Assembly (NCBI RefSeq): GCF_000716605.1
Contig: NZ_JNXE01000007.1
Span: 186,001 to 250,000 of the forward strand
Length of the DNA stretch: 64,000 nucleotides
Direction: 5' to 3'
Source of the DNA: Streptomyces sp. NRRL F-525
GTDB lineage: Bacteria > Actinomycetota > Actinomycetes > Streptomycetales > Streptomycetaceae
The notes beneath the pieces were generated by a model. It saw nothing but the letters and a program-made list of their open reading frames with translations. It was not told the origin of the DNA and searched no databases. The position numbers and the translations under genes are program-made. Positions 15,832 through 24,015 of this stretch are shown here, piece after piece (the first letter of the stretch is position 1; every line of letters begins with the position of its first letter).

Positions 15832-16203
15832 ATGGCCGACGAGAAGGACGAACGCCGACCGGCGGGTGAGCTGGAGGCCACCGTCATGGCCGCCCTCTGG
15901 GCCGCCGGCGACCCGCAGACCCCCGGAGAGGTGCAGCTGAGCCTCGACACGGGCCTGGCCCGCACCACGGTGACGACGATCCTGACCCGGCTGCACGACA
16001 AGGGCGTCGTGGACCGCCGTCGGCAGGGGCGCGGGTACGCGTACTTTCCGGTGCAGGACGCGCAGGGGCTCACCGCGCGGCGGATGCACACGGAACTCGA
16101 CCGGGACGGGGACCGGGAGACGGTGCTGGCGCGGTTCGTCGCCCAGCTCAGTCCTGATGACGAGCGGGTGCTGCGGGACCTGCTGGAATCAGGGGAGGAG
16201 TGA
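15832..16203 (+). CDS. BlaI/MecI/CopY-family transcriptional repressor
   Basis: A 123-residue winged-helix repressor. ELEATVMAALWAAGDPQTPG opens the domain, and LARTTVTTILTRLHDKGVVDRR is the recognition helix and wing base, followed by GRGYAYFPVQ. The C-terminal helices (FVAQLSPDDERVLRDLLE) form the dimer interface. Repressors of this family are usually inactivated by cleavage by a partner M56 metallopeptidase, but no such gene is next to it here. ATG 15832 is chosen because GTGAGGA precedes it; an upstream frame extension is short. The overlapping dyads just upstream support autorepression. Confidence 0.9.
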   Translation: MADEKDERRPAGELEATVMAALWAAGDPQTPGEVQLSLDTGLARTTVTTILTRLHDKGVVDRRRQGRGYAYFPVQDAQGLTARRMHTELDRDGDRETVLARFVAQLSPDDERVLRDLLESGEE

Positions 16204-16252
16204 AGTCCGGCGGCTCGGAAGGCGTCTCGGTCGGGGACGGTGGGCAACGGCC

Positions 16253-16283
16253 TTGAGTCTCCAGTTAGTGGAGACCGCAGAGT
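16253..16283 (+). promoter_or_regulatory. MerR-type promoter with operator in a 19-bp spacer
   Basis: TTGAGT (16253-16258) and CAGAGT (16278-16283) are separated by 19 bases, the stretched spacing typical of MerR-controlled promoters. The perfect dyad GTCTCCA-GTTAG-TGGAGAC (16257-16275) fills the spacer. Transcription would start at or beside the ATG at 16291, giving a leaderless mRNA. Confidence 0.65.
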
Positions 16284-16290
16284 GGGGGAC

Positions 16291-17232
16291 ATGGACGCCA
16301 CGACCCTCTACTCGATCGGGGAGCTCTCCCGGCGGACCGGCTTGTCCGTGCGGACCATCCGGTTCTACTCCGACTCGGGGGTGGTGGCGCCGACCACCCG
16401 AAGTCCCGCCGGTTATCGGCTCTACGACCTCGACGCACTGCTTCGTCTGGAACTCCTGCGCACACTGCGCGAGTTGGCCATGGACCTGGCCACGATCCAG
16501 CGGGTGCTCGACCGTGAGGTCTCGGTGGCGGAAGTCGCCGCCGCGCACGCCGACGCCATCGACGTTCAGATCAGGGTGCTGCGACTGCGTCGGAGCGTTC
16601 TGCGAGCCGTGGCCGGATACGGGTCCGATCCCGAGGAGATCAAGCTCGTGCACAGGCTCACGCGGTTGTCCGGCGAGGAACGCCGACGGTTGATCGACGA
16701 TTTCGTGGAGGGCACCTTCGGCACAGCGGATGCCGCCCCGGCCGCGGCGGCCATGGTCCGCGCTGCCACCCCCGACCTCCCCGACGATCCGTCCAGCGAG
16801 CAGGTCACCGCCTGGGTGGAACTCGCCGAGCTCATCGGCGACGAGGACTTCCGGGCCCGGATGCGCCGGACTGCCTTACACCGGGCCACGGGACGCGCGC
16901 TCGCCATCGAGAGCGAGGCCGGCGAGGAACTGATGGAGTTCACCCGCCAGAAGGTGGCCGACGCCATGGAGTCGGGTGTCGACCCGCTCGGTGACAGGGG
17001 CGCTCCCGTCGTCGACGACCTCGTGCACCGCTTCGCCGAGGTGTTCGCGCGGACCCCTGACGCGGAATTCCGGGACTGGATGGCCCGGCGGTTCGAAGAA
17101 GCACACGATCCCCGGGTGGACCGGTACTGGCGGCTGGTGTGGATCGTCAACGGCTGGCAGCTGGTGCCGAACCTGATCCCGGTGTACCCCTGGCTCATCC
17201 GGGCCCTGCGACATGACCGTGCTGCCGCGTAG
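16291..17232 (+). CDS. MerR-family transcriptional regulator with long effector domain
   Basis: A 313-residue MerR protein. Residues 5-75 form the DNA-binding domain: YSIGELSRRTGLSVRTIRFY, then VVAPTTRSPAGYRLYD, and LRTLRELAMDLATIQRVLD. The remaining 210 or so residues are helical with repeated acidic segments and no cysteines in metal-sensor positions, suggesting an organic ligand. Codon 196 (16876-16878) is TTA, predicting bldA dependence. The upstream in-frame ATG at 16240 precedes the promoter elements and was rejected. No transporter or enzyme follows directly; the gene may control itself and a distant target. Confidence 0.9.
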   Translation: MDATTLYSIGELSRRTGLSVRTIRFYSDSGVVAPTTRSPAGYRLYDLDALLRLELLRTLRELAMDLATIQRVLDREVSVAEVAAAHADAIDVQIRVLRLRRSVLRAVAGYGSDPEEIKLVHRLTRLSGEERRRLIDDFVEGTFGTADAAPAAAAMVRAATPDLPDDPSSEQVTAWVELAELIGDEDFRARMRRTALHRATGRALAIESEAGEELMEFTRQKVADAMESGVDPLGDRGAPVVDDLVHRFAEVFARTPDAEFRDWMARRFEEAHDPRVDRYWRLVWIVNGWQLVPNLIPVYPWLIRALRHDRAAA

Positions 17233-17260
17233 CCACCCAGTACGACTGCAACAGCGGCTG

Positions 17261-17287
17261 CGCGCCGCGTCCTTGCCGAGCGGCGCG
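17261..17287. terminator. GC-rich hairpin behind the MerR gene
   Basis: CGCGCCGC and GCGGCGCG pair perfectly across 11 bases, 28 bases after the MerR stop and before the convergent SUKH-Lsr2 gene. It has no T-tract, so it may act for either gene. Confidence 0.45.
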
Positions 17288-17352
17288 TGGAGTTGCTGCG
17301 GCTGGCCGTGCTCTGTGGTTGGGCTGGCCGCCATGGGCCGACGGACCGGTGC

Positions 17353-18066
17353 TCACCTTCGTGATGCTTCGTAGGCCTCACGGATGGTCCCAGGGATACG
17401 ACCACGATCATTTACGAGATAGCCGTTGGCGCGTGCCCAGAGGCGTATCGGCTCGTCCTCCGGGCGGGGATCGAGCTTACGGGGGCCTGCGGATTTGCCG
17501 GGGTCTCTCCAGTCTCCCGAGGAGGTCCCTTCCAGCTGGTCCGCCGTCTCCTGCAGGAATGCGAACAACGAGGCGTACACGTCCTCTTCGGCGCCGTGTG
17601 CTTCAGCCCACGTTCCGACGGTTCCGGTGAGCGTGTCCAGGAACGTTCCGTAGAGACCGTCGCGCTCCGCGGCGACAGGCACCCACTGACGACGCCAGAA
17701 CGGATGGTCGGGGTCTTCGGACGGCTGCATCTCCTCCAGGCCCAGCTGGCTGAGGTAGACCCGTTGGATGTCTGTCAGTCCCAGAAGGAGATGGCCGCTG
17801 GGGATGACCGCCTCGCACCCCAGCGCGACCAGACACGATCGACCATCGGGTTGCCTGCCGGCATCGAGGTCGGTCGTCAGCAGCCACTGCCGCATCTCCC
17901 CCGGCAGCTCCAGGCCCATGCGCAGTTCGGCTTCGGCAATGGCTGTCGGGCTACCCGGGCCGCCGAGCGCGGCGAATGCCTCAGGGTCGTTCCGCTCGAG
18001 CCAGGCGGTGATCCGACCCCAGGCCGTTCGTACGTCTCCTGACTCGTGCATCGGAATATCGCTCAC
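17353..18066 (-). CDS. SMI1/KNR4 (SUKH) domain protein fused to an Lsr2-type DNA-binding domain
   Basis: A 237-residue two-domain protein. Residues about 25-175 are SUKH-like: ERNDPEAFAALGGPGSPTAI, LELPGEMRQWLLTTDL, then PFWRRQWVPVAAERDGLYG and a long helix. SUKH proteins commonly act as immunity proteins against secreted nuclease or deaminase toxins. Residues about 205-237 (IRLWARANGYLVNDRGRIP, then REAYEASRR) match the C-terminal DNA-binding domain of Lsr2, including the RGR loop that enters the minor groove of AT-rich DNA. GTG 18066 follows GGGGAG at seven bases. No toxin gene is adjacent. The fusion suggests a SUKH module directed to DNA, for reasons unknown. Confidence 0.85.
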   Translation of the reverse strand: MSDIPMHESGDVRTAWGRITAWLERNDPEAFAALGGPGSPTAIAEAELRMGLELPGEMRQWLLTTDLDAGRQPDGRSCLVALGCEAVIPSGHLLLGLTDIQRVYLSQLGLEEMQPSEDPDHPFWRRQWVPVAAERDGLYGTFLDTLTGTVGTWAEAHGAEEDVYASLFAFLQETADQLEGTSSGDWRDPGKSAGPRKLDPRPEDEPIRLWARANGYLVNDRGRIPGTIREAYEASRR

Positions 18067-18215
18067 GTGTCATCTCCCCTCCGGCGGGATGCGCCTTCAC
18101 GCGGAGCACGCCCACTCAGAACCGTAGACGGGACCACTGACAATGCGGACGCGGAAGGAGTTTCCGCGTCGCTCGGAACGTCTCGCGTGGCCCGACTCTC
18201 CAGGGATCAACAGGC

Positions 18216-19085
18216 TCATGCGCCCGCTTGTCGGCACCGAGGTCGGTAGGCCGTGGCCAGCACGGAGACGGTGACGTGGTCGGGCAAGGGGCCGGCACCG
18301 CTGAGGTCCGCACGGCTCAAGTGGCGTGCGCTCGGCGTCATCCCGACCAGGTCGAGGGCCTCCCGCCCGGTCAAGGGCGCGGTGTACTCGACCTGGTCGG
18401 TGACAGCGGCCTCGAAGTAGGGATCCAGCGCCCGGTGCAGGCGTTGTTCCTTGGCCGGGTCGATCGTGACCATCGCCGACACACGGCCACGCAGCTCGGC
18501 CAGGTGCCGCCTGGCGGGCCGGACCACGATCAATCGGCCGGTCGGGCGCAGTACTCGATGGAACTCGACCGGGTTGCGCGGGGCGAACACGTCCAGCACG
18601 ACCTCGGCCACTCCGTCGGCCAGCGGGAAGGGACGGAAGACGTCCCAGGCCACCGCGGCGGCCCGTTCATGGGCACGCGCAGCCGAGCGCAACGCACGCA
18701 CCGACGTGTCCAGCCCCAGACCGCGGGCCCCGGGTAGCTGATCGAGTACGCCGGCCAGGTAGTAGCCCGTGCCGCACCCGACGTCCACGACCGTGGCCTG
18801 CTCAGGCGTGGAGTCGGCCGCCAGCCGGGCAACTGCCTTACGGATGGGCGCGTACGTGTCGGTCGAGAGGAACCGTTCCCGGGCCTGGGCCATGGCCACG
18901 TCGTCGCCGCTGGTGGCACGGGCACCCGTCAACAGGCCGGCGTAGCCGTGGCGGGCGATGTCGAAGGTGTGGCCCGCCGGACAGCGCAGCGCGCTGCGGT
19001 CGCGGTGCAGGCTGCGCGTGCGGCACGTCGGGCAGCGCAGCAGGTCGAGGGAGAGATCGAGGGCAGGGGGAAACGACGTAGGCAC
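18216..19085 (-). CDS. RlmA-family 23S rRNA (guanine-N1) methyltransferase, possible macrolide-resistance type
   Basis: A 289-residue protein with an N-terminal zinc site (Cys18, Cys21, Cys35, His39 in CPTC and CPAGH) followed by SGDDVAMAQARERFL and a class I methyltransferase core, with VVDVGCGTGYYLAG near 99-112. This domain order is that of RlmA enzymes, which methylate N1 of G745 (Gram-negative RlmAI) or G748 (RlmAII, including TlrB of the tylosin producer) in 23S rRNA helix 35. By lineage RlmAII activity is more likely. Such genes can give resistance to tylosin or mycinamicin in combination with Erm. No macrolide biosynthetic gene is nearby. The upstream 860 bases carry no gene and include a tandem repeat. 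Confidence 0.88.
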   Translation of the reverse strand: MPTSFPPALDLSLDLLRCPTCRTRSLHRDRSALRCPAGHTFDIARHGYAGLLTGARATSGDDVAMAQARERFLSTDTYAPIRKAVARLAADSTPEQATVVDVGCGTGYYLAGVLDQLPGARGLGLDTSVRALRSAARAHERAAAVAWDVFRPFPLADGVAEVVLDVFAPRNPVEFHRVLRPTGRLIVVRPARRHLAELRGRVSAMVTIDPAKEQRLHRALDPYFEAAVTDQVEYTAPLTGREALDLVGMTPSARHLSRADLSGAGPLPDHVTVSVLATAYRPRCRQAGA

Positions 19086-19360
19086 GAGGCGCTCCTGGCA
19101 AGGGCGAAGGGAAGGGACCGTGCCTGTACGCGCGCTCGGAACGTCACTGCCTCGAGCAGGAACGGGCAGCGCCGGAAACGCGGTTCACGCAGCAGGCACA
19201 CCAAGGAGGGCGACGCCGTCCGGCCTCGCCCTCAACGCCTTCCGGTTACAGGAAGCAGTGCGGGATGCTCGTGAATGCCACGCCGTGAGTCTATGAGCAT
19301 CGGCGAGATTGCTCAGGCCGTCGATGTGGGGAGAGACGGCCGAGCCGACCGACCCCAGCC

Positions 19361-19750
19361 GACATCCGTCACGTTGCGCCGACCTCGTGCGTCCGTCCCA
19401 CGGGTCTGCCGGGTTGACCAAGTCGATTCGGTATCCGTCGTGTTCCGTCGGCTCCGTGCGTCTGCCGCACGCGCTTGCGGGGCCGGGCACAAGCCCACTT
19501 GGTATCCGTCACGTTCCGCTGACCTCGTGCGTCCGCCCCACGGGTCTGCTCGGTTGACCAAGTCGATCCGGTATCCGTCGCGTTCCGTCGGCTCCGTGCG
19601 TCTGCCGCACGCGCTTGCGGGGCCGGGCACAAGCCCACCTGGTATCCGTCACGCCCCGCCGACCCCGTACGTCCACCCCACGCCCCTGCCGGACCGACCA
19701 GGCTCACCCGCGTATCCGCAACGCCCCGCCGCCCGCAGCCCCGCGCGTCC
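19361..19750. repeat. Non-coding tandem repeat of alternating 69- and 71-bp units
   Basis: Six starts of a (G)GTATCCGTC-like word occur at about 19361, 19430, 19501, 19570, 19641 and 19710, so the spacings alternate 69, 71, 69, 71, 69. A-type units continue into a CCACGGGTCTGC and GTTGACCAAGTCGAT stretch. B-type units continue into CTGCCGCACGCGCTTGCGG and GCCGGGCACAAGCCCAC. The 140-base composite period is not a multiple of three, so no frame is conserved. The last units have drifted and dissolve near 19750. The flanks 19086-19360 and 19751-19945 show no gene I can support, although the right end holds the promoter of the VOC gene. Confidence 0.88.
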
Positions 19751-19945
19751 ACCCAGTCCTCCGACCTCACCCCGCATCACAACAACACCCCGCTGACCTG
19801 CCCATTCGCCGAGTCGCCCGCGACTACCCGCCACTCCGGAAGCCCTGCCGCCCCACCCCCTCCGAATCCGACTGGCGCGAGCGAAGTTTTACGTATAACC
19901 TCACCCGTCAATCCCCCCGACCGGAACCCGCACGGAGACCCCCCG

Positions 19946-20341
19946 ATGAGCCGTATCGCCCTGGTCACCCTCGTCGTCGACGACTACGACGAGGCGATCC
20001 GCTTCTACACCGAAGCCCTCGGCTTCCGTCTCGTCGAGGACGCGCACCGCCCCGACGGCTCCCGCTGGGTCGTCGTGGCGCCGACCAGTGCGGACGGGGC
20101 CGGTACCGGGCTGCTGCTCGCCCGTGCCAAGGGTGAGGATCAAGAGGCCCGGGTCGGCGACCAGACCGGCGGCCGCGTCGGGTTCTTTCTCCACACCGAC
20201 GACTTCGCCCGCGATCACGCCCGTATGCTCGCCGAGGGCGTGACCTTCCTGGAGGAACCGCGGCACGAGCCGTACGGTTCCGTCGCCGTCTTCCAGGACC
20301 TGTACGGAAACCGCTGGGACCTCCTCCAGCCCGCCGCCTGA
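19946..20341 (+). CDS. VOC-superfamily (glyoxalase/dioxygenase-like) protein
   Basis: A 131-residue single-module VOC protein. VTLVVDDYDEAIRFYTEALGF is the standard first beta-alpha unit, and VAVFQDLYGNRWDLLQP ends the second module with the usual DLYGN metal-loop region. Members bind a divalent metal and act as glyoxalases, dioxygenases, epimerases or antibiotic-binding proteins; this one cannot be assigned further. GGAGA lies seven bases before the ATG. It precedes the adenosine deaminase gene on the same strand with 54 bases between, so co-transcription is possible. Confidence 0.9.
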   Translation: MSRIALVTLVVDDYDEAIRFYTEALGFRLVEDAHRPDGSRWVVVAPTSADGAGTGLLLARAKGEDQEARVGDQTGGRVGFFLHTDDFARDHARMLAEGVTFLEEPRHEPYGSVAVFQDLYGNRWDLLQPAA

Positions 20342-20395
20342 ACTCCCGCACGGCCCCACCCCGCTCACCGAACGACGACCGAGGAACCACCGCAC

Positions 20396-21466
20396 ATGTC
20401 ATCTACGCGCATAGACGCCGACACCCTCCGCCGGCTCCCCAAGGCAGTGCTGCACGACCACCTCGACGGCGGTCTGCGCCCCGCCACCGTGGTGGAGCTC
20501 GCGGAGTCGGTCGGGCACACGCTGCCCACCACCGACCCGGACGAGCTGGCCGCCTGGTACTTCGACGCCGCCAACTCCGGTGACCTGGTGCGCTACATCG
20601 CCACCTTCGAGCACACCCTCGCCGTGATGCAGAACCGCGAGGGACTGCTGCGCACCGCCGAGGAGTACGTCCTCGACCTCGCGGCCGACGGTGTCGTCTA
20701 CGGGGAGGTGCGTTACGCCCCTGAGTTGAACACCAACGGTGAACTGACACTCGCCGAGGTCGTCGAGACCGTCCAGGAAGGGCTCGCCGCCGGTATGGCC
20801 AAGGCCGCCGCGGCCGGAACGCCGGTCCAGGTGCGGACGTTGCTGTGCGGGATGCGGATGTTCGACCGGGTCGCCGAGGCCGCCGACCTCGCGGTGGCCT
20901 TCCGGGACGCCGGTGTCGTCGGCTTCGACATCGCCGGTGCCGAGGACGGCTTCCCGCCCGCCGACCACCTCGCCGCCTTCGAGCACCTGCGCCGCGAGAG
21001 CGTGCCGTTCACGATCCACGCCGGTGAGGCGCACGGCCTGCCGAGCATCCACCAGGCCCTCCAGGTGTGCGGCGCCCAGCGCATCGGCCATGGCGTCCGC
21101 ATCACCGAGGACATCGTCGACGGCAAGCTCGGCCGGCTCGCGGGCTGGGTGCGTGACCGTCGTATCGCCCTGGAGATGTGCCCGACCTCCAACCTCCAGA
21201 CGGGCGCGGCCAGTTCGATCGCCGAACACCCCATCACCGCCCTGAAGGACCTCGGCTTCCGCGTCACCCTCAACACCGACAACCGACTGGTGTCCGGTAC
21301 GACGATGACGCGCGAGATGTCGCTTCTGGTGGAGGAGGCGGGCTGGACGGTCGAGGACCTGCGCACGGTCACGGTGAACGCCCTGAAGAGCGCGTTCATC
21401 CCGTACGACGAGCGCAAGGCCCTCATCGAGGACGTCGTCCTGCCGGGTTACGCCTCCGCGCTCTGA
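20396..21466 (+). CDS. add: Adenosine deaminase
   Basis: A 356-residue TIM-barrel metallohydrolase that deaminates adenosine or deoxyadenosine to inosine in purine salvage. Zinc ligands and catalytic residues are present: His20 and His22 in HDHLDGG, His208 and Glu211 in TIHAGEA, His232 in RIGHG, and Asp295 in LNTDN. In classical deaminases the last motif is TDDP; here the second Asp is Asn296, a variant I recall from actinobacterial enzymes. ATG 20396 follows GAGGAACC at a normal distance. The 3' end overlaps the convergent DinB-like gene by 19 bases. Confidence 0.94.
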   Translation: MSSTRIDADTLRRLPKAVLHDHLDGGLRPATVVELAESVGHTLPTTDPDELAAWYFDAANSGDLVRYIATFEHTLAVMQNREGLLRTAEEYVLDLAADGVVYGEVRYAPELNTNGELTLAEVVETVQEGLAAGMAKAAAAGTPVQVRTLLCGMRMFDRVAEAADLAVAFRDAGVVGFDIAGAEDGFPPADHLAAFEHLRRESVPFTIHAGEAHGLPSIHQALQVCGAQRIGHGVRITEDIVDGKLGRLAGWVRDRRIALEMCPTSNLQTGAASSIAEHPITALKDLGFRVTLNTDNRLVSGTTMTREMSLLVEEAGWTVEDLRTVTVNALKSAFIPYDERKALIEDVVLPGYASAL

Positions 21467-21963
21467 AGCAACCCTCGTACGTACGCCGCCTGTCCGACGT
21501 GTTCGAGATCGTCGGACAGGACGCTGACCAGCCGCACGCCCAGCGTGACCGGCGGATCCCAGCGCTCGTCCACGATCCGCTCGTAGTCCTCGGGGGTCAG
21601 CCCGCGCAGATACGCGAGCGTCTGGTCGTGCACGGCGTCGTAGTACCCGGTCAGCTGCCCGGCCGACTCGACCCGCACTTTGCCGACCTTCGCCGAGGTG
21701 TGGCCGTAGCCCGTGTCCTCGGGTGGCAGGTCGAGGCCGAAGCGCTTCTCCCAGCCCTGGGTCAGCCACACCTGGTCGAGTCCCGCGGCGTCGGCGACAT
21801 GGTCGTCCTGGACGCGGGTGAGGTGCCAGACCAGCCAGGCGATGGAGTTGGCGTCGGGGGCCACGCGCGCGTGCAGTTGGTCAGGGGTGAGACCGTCGAC
21901 CGCGGCATGGACTTCTTCCTGGATGCGGCCGTACGCGTCAATGAGGATGTCGTTGGCATGCAT
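21448..21963 (-). CDS. DinB/DUF664-family protein (mycothiol-dependent transferase-like)
   Basis: A 171-residue four-helix protein of the DinB superfamily. Helix 1 [20 protein letters not shown], then [20 protein letters not shown] with the first conserved His, and [21 protein letters not shown] with the final His carry the three-His metal site typical of the family. Actinobacterial members include mycothiol-dependent maleylpyruvate isomerase and S-transferases, so a thiol-transfer role is plausible. ATG 21963 is chosen over the frame start at 21981 because GGTGGT precedes it. The gene is convergent with adenosine deaminase and lies 27 bases downstream of the LysR stop on the same strand. Confidence 0.88.
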   Translation of the reverse strand: MHANDILIDAYGRIQEEVHAAVDGLTPDQLHARVAPDANSIAWLVWHLTRVQDDHVADAAGLDQVWLTQGWEKRFGLDLPPEDTGYGHTSAKVGKVRVESAGQLTGYYDAVHDQTLAYLRGLTPEDYERIVDERWDPPVTLGVRLVSVLSDDLEHVGQAAYVRGLLQSAEA

Positions 21964-21990
21964 ACGACCACCATCGCGCATCGGCGTCCG

Positions 21991-22881
21991 TCATGCGGCC
22001 GGAGTCTCGGTTTCCAGGATCGTCATCAAGGCCCGGGCCGCCGGACTGGTGGCCTGTGGGGGCGGGAGCAGGGCCACCGTCTCGTAGACCTCCTCGCCCG
22101 TCCCCTTGAGGGGGAGCGCGGTGAGGGGCTCGCGCTTGTGGCGGAAGTGCTGGGGGACCACGGCGACACCGAGGTTCTCGTCGACGAGGTCGAGGAGGCT
22201 GTGCACGTCGTTGACCTCCAGCGCGACCGTCCGCCGTACGCCCGCCGCCGCGAAGACGGAGTCCGTGGTGCGGCGCGAGGCCCAGTCCGGATGGAAGTCG
22301 ACGAAGACCTCGCCGCCGAGGTCCTCCGGAGTGACCGCCGCGCCGGTCTCCGCGAGCCGGTGGCTGGGATGGCACAGCACGGTCATCGGCTCGCTGGTGA
22401 GGGATACGGAGCGGAGCTGGTCGGTGTCAGCCTGGGTGCGGTACGCGAACGCCAGGTCGAGGCGGCCGGCCGCGACCTCCTCTGCCAGCGCGCCCGAACC
22501 CGCCTGCCGCAGCCGGATCTCCACGTCGGGATGGCGACGCCGGAATGCGGCGAGCAGGCCCGCCACATGCACCCCGGCGATGCACTGCTCGGTGCCCAGT
22601 GACAGCGTGCCGCGCAGGACACCCTGCACCGCGGCCACCGCCTCGTGCGCCGAGCGGACCTGCGCCAGAATGCGCTCCGCCTCGCCGAGCAGCGCCCGGC
22701 CGGCCTCCGTGAGCGTGACCCGGCGGGTGGTGCGGACGAACAGCGGGGTCTGCAACTCCCGTTCCAGGGCGCGGATCGAGGCCGACAGGCCCGACTGGGA
22801 CACCATCAGCCGCTCGGCCGCGCGGGTGAAGTGGTGGTCCTCGGCGACGGCGATGAAATGCTGAAGATGACGCAGCTCCAT
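21991..22881 (-). CDS. LysR-family transcriptional regulator
   Basis: A 296-residue LysR regulator. Residues 1-60 are the DNA-binding domain (MELRHLQHFIAVAEDHHFTR, AAERLMVSQSGLSASIRALE), followed by the linker helix and a two-lobed effector domain (LSLGTEQCIAGVHVAGLLAA, LAFAYRTQADTDQLRSVSL). It is divergent from the aldo/keto reductase at 23008 with 126 bases between starts, the standard arrangement of a LysR regulator and its target. No ribosome-binding site precedes the ATG, so the mRNA may be leaderless. The inducer is unknown. Confidence 0.93.
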   Translation of the reverse strand: MELRHLQHFIAVAEDHHFTRAAERLMVSQSGLSASIRALERELQTPLFVRTTRRVTLTEAGRALLGEAERILAQVRSAHEAVAAVQGVLRGTLSLGTEQCIAGVHVAGLLAAFRRRHPDVEIRLRQAGSGALAEEVAAGRLDLAFAYRTQADTDQLRSVSLTSEPMTVLCHPSHRLAETGAAVTPEDLGGEVFVDFHPDWASRRTTDSVFAAAGVRRTVALEVNDVHSLLDLVDENLGVAVVPQHFRHKREPLTALPLKGTGEEVYETVALLPPPQATSPAARALMTILETETPAA

Positions 22882-22960
22882 GATTGAGAAGCGTAACCGC
22901 TGAATTCCATCGGATTCTTCTGTTGGACCACTGCCCGCAGGTCACGACAGAGTGGACGGT

Positions 22961-22974
22961 GGTTCCCTGGAACC
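22961..22974. promoter_or_regulatory. Perfect dyad in the LysR-AKR divergent region
   Basis: GGTTCC-CT-GGAACC is a perfect 14-bp palindrome 34 bases before the aldo/keto reductase start. It does not match the T-N11-A pattern exactly, but its position suits repression or activation of the reductase gene. Confidence 0.35.
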
Positions 22975-23007
22975 GGTATCCCGTGTGCCAACCCCTCTGG
23001 AGTCGCG

Positions 23008-24000
23008 TTGTACACCGCACACCCCGACCGCTACGCGGACCTGCCCTACCGGCGCACCGGACGCAGCGGTCTGAAGCTGCCCGCGATCTCGCTGGGCCTG
23101 TGGCACAACTTCGGGCCCGACCGCCCGGTCGACACCCAGCGCGCCATCCTGCGCCGCGCCTTCGACCTCGGCGTCACCCACTTCGACCTGGCCAACAACT
23201 ACGGCCCGCCCCCCGGCGCCGCCGAGTCCGCCCTCGGCGAGGCGCTGAAGGCGGACTTCGGGTCGTACCGCGACGAGCTGGTGATCTCCACCAAGGCCGG
23301 CTATCTGATGTGGCCCGGCCCCTACGGCGAGTGGGGTTCGCGCAAGTACGTGCTGTCCTCGCTGGACCAGAGCCTCAGCCGCATGGGCCTGGACTACGTC
23401 GACATCTTCTACTCGCACCGCCCCGACCCGGAGACTCCCCTGGAGGAGACGATGGGCGCCCTGCACTCGGCCGTCCAGCAGGGCAAGGCGCTCTACGTCG
23501 GCATCTCCAACTACTCGGCGGAGCAGACCCGGGAGGCCGCCCGCATCCTCGGCGAGCTGGGCACCCCGCTCCTCATCCACCAGCCGCGCTACTCGATGCT
23601 CGACCGGCGCCCCGAGGACGAGGGCCTGCTCGACGCCCTCGACGAGCTCCAGGTCGGGTCGATCGTCTTCTCCCCGCTGGAGCAGGGGCTGCTCAGCTCC
23701 CGCTACCTCGACGGCATCCCGGAGGGTTCCCGGGCGGCGAGCGACAGCCCGTTCCTGAACTCGGACGCCGTCACCGAGGACCTGGTCGGCCAGCTGCGCG
23801 CCCTGAACGACATCGCCAAGGGCCGCGGTCAGACCCTCGCCCAGCTCGCCCTCGCCTGGGTGCTGCGCGGCGGCCGGGTGACCTCCGCGCTGGTCGGCGC
23901 GAGCAGCCCGCAGCAGATCGAGGACAGCGTCGCGGCCACCCGCAACCTGGACTTCGACGCCGACGAGCTGGCCCGCATCGACGCGATCATCAAGCCGTAG
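23008..24000 (+). CDS. Aldo/keto reductase (YghZ / glyceraldehyde-3-phosphate reductase-like)
   Basis: A 330-residue aldo/keto reductase with a full catalytic tetrad: Asp60 and Tyr65 in FDLANNYG, Lys96 in ISTKAGY, and His137 in FYSHRPD. The signature NNYGPPPGAAESALGEAL and the stretch MWPGPYGEWGSRKYVLSSL mark the AKR14/YghZ branch, whose E. coli member reduces L-glyceraldehyde 3-phosphate and methylglyoxal. TTG 23008 is the start, with GGAG five bases upstream; no ATG or GTG fits the fold start better. The divergent LysR gene probably regulates it. The actual substrate here is untested. Confidence 0.92.
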   Translation: MYTAHPDRYADLPYRRTGRSGLKLPAISLGLWHNFGPDRPVDTQRAILRRAFDLGVTHFDLANNYGPPPGAAESALGEALKADFGSYRDELVISTKAGYLMWPGPYGEWGSRKYVLSSLDQSLSRMGLDYVDIFYSHRPDPETPLEETMGALHSAVQQGKALYVGISNYSAEQTREAARILGELGTPLLIHQPRYSMLDRRPEDEGLLDALDELQVGSIVFSPLEQGLLSSRYLDGIPEGSRAASDSPFLNSDAVTEDLVGQLRALNDIAKGRGQTLAQLALAWVLRGGRVTSALVGASSPQQIEDSVAATRNLDFDADELARIDAIIKP

Positions 24001-24015
24001 GGCACCTCACGGCCG

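Noticed and set aside
19361..19750. CRISPR array
   Set aside because: Units are directly adjacent, near-identical over their whole length and alternate in type; there are no unique spacers and no cas genes.
19275..19796. Open frame across the tandem repeat
   Set aside because: The 140-base period shifts the frame at each unit, so repeated DNA gives unrelated peptides; no start context or family match.
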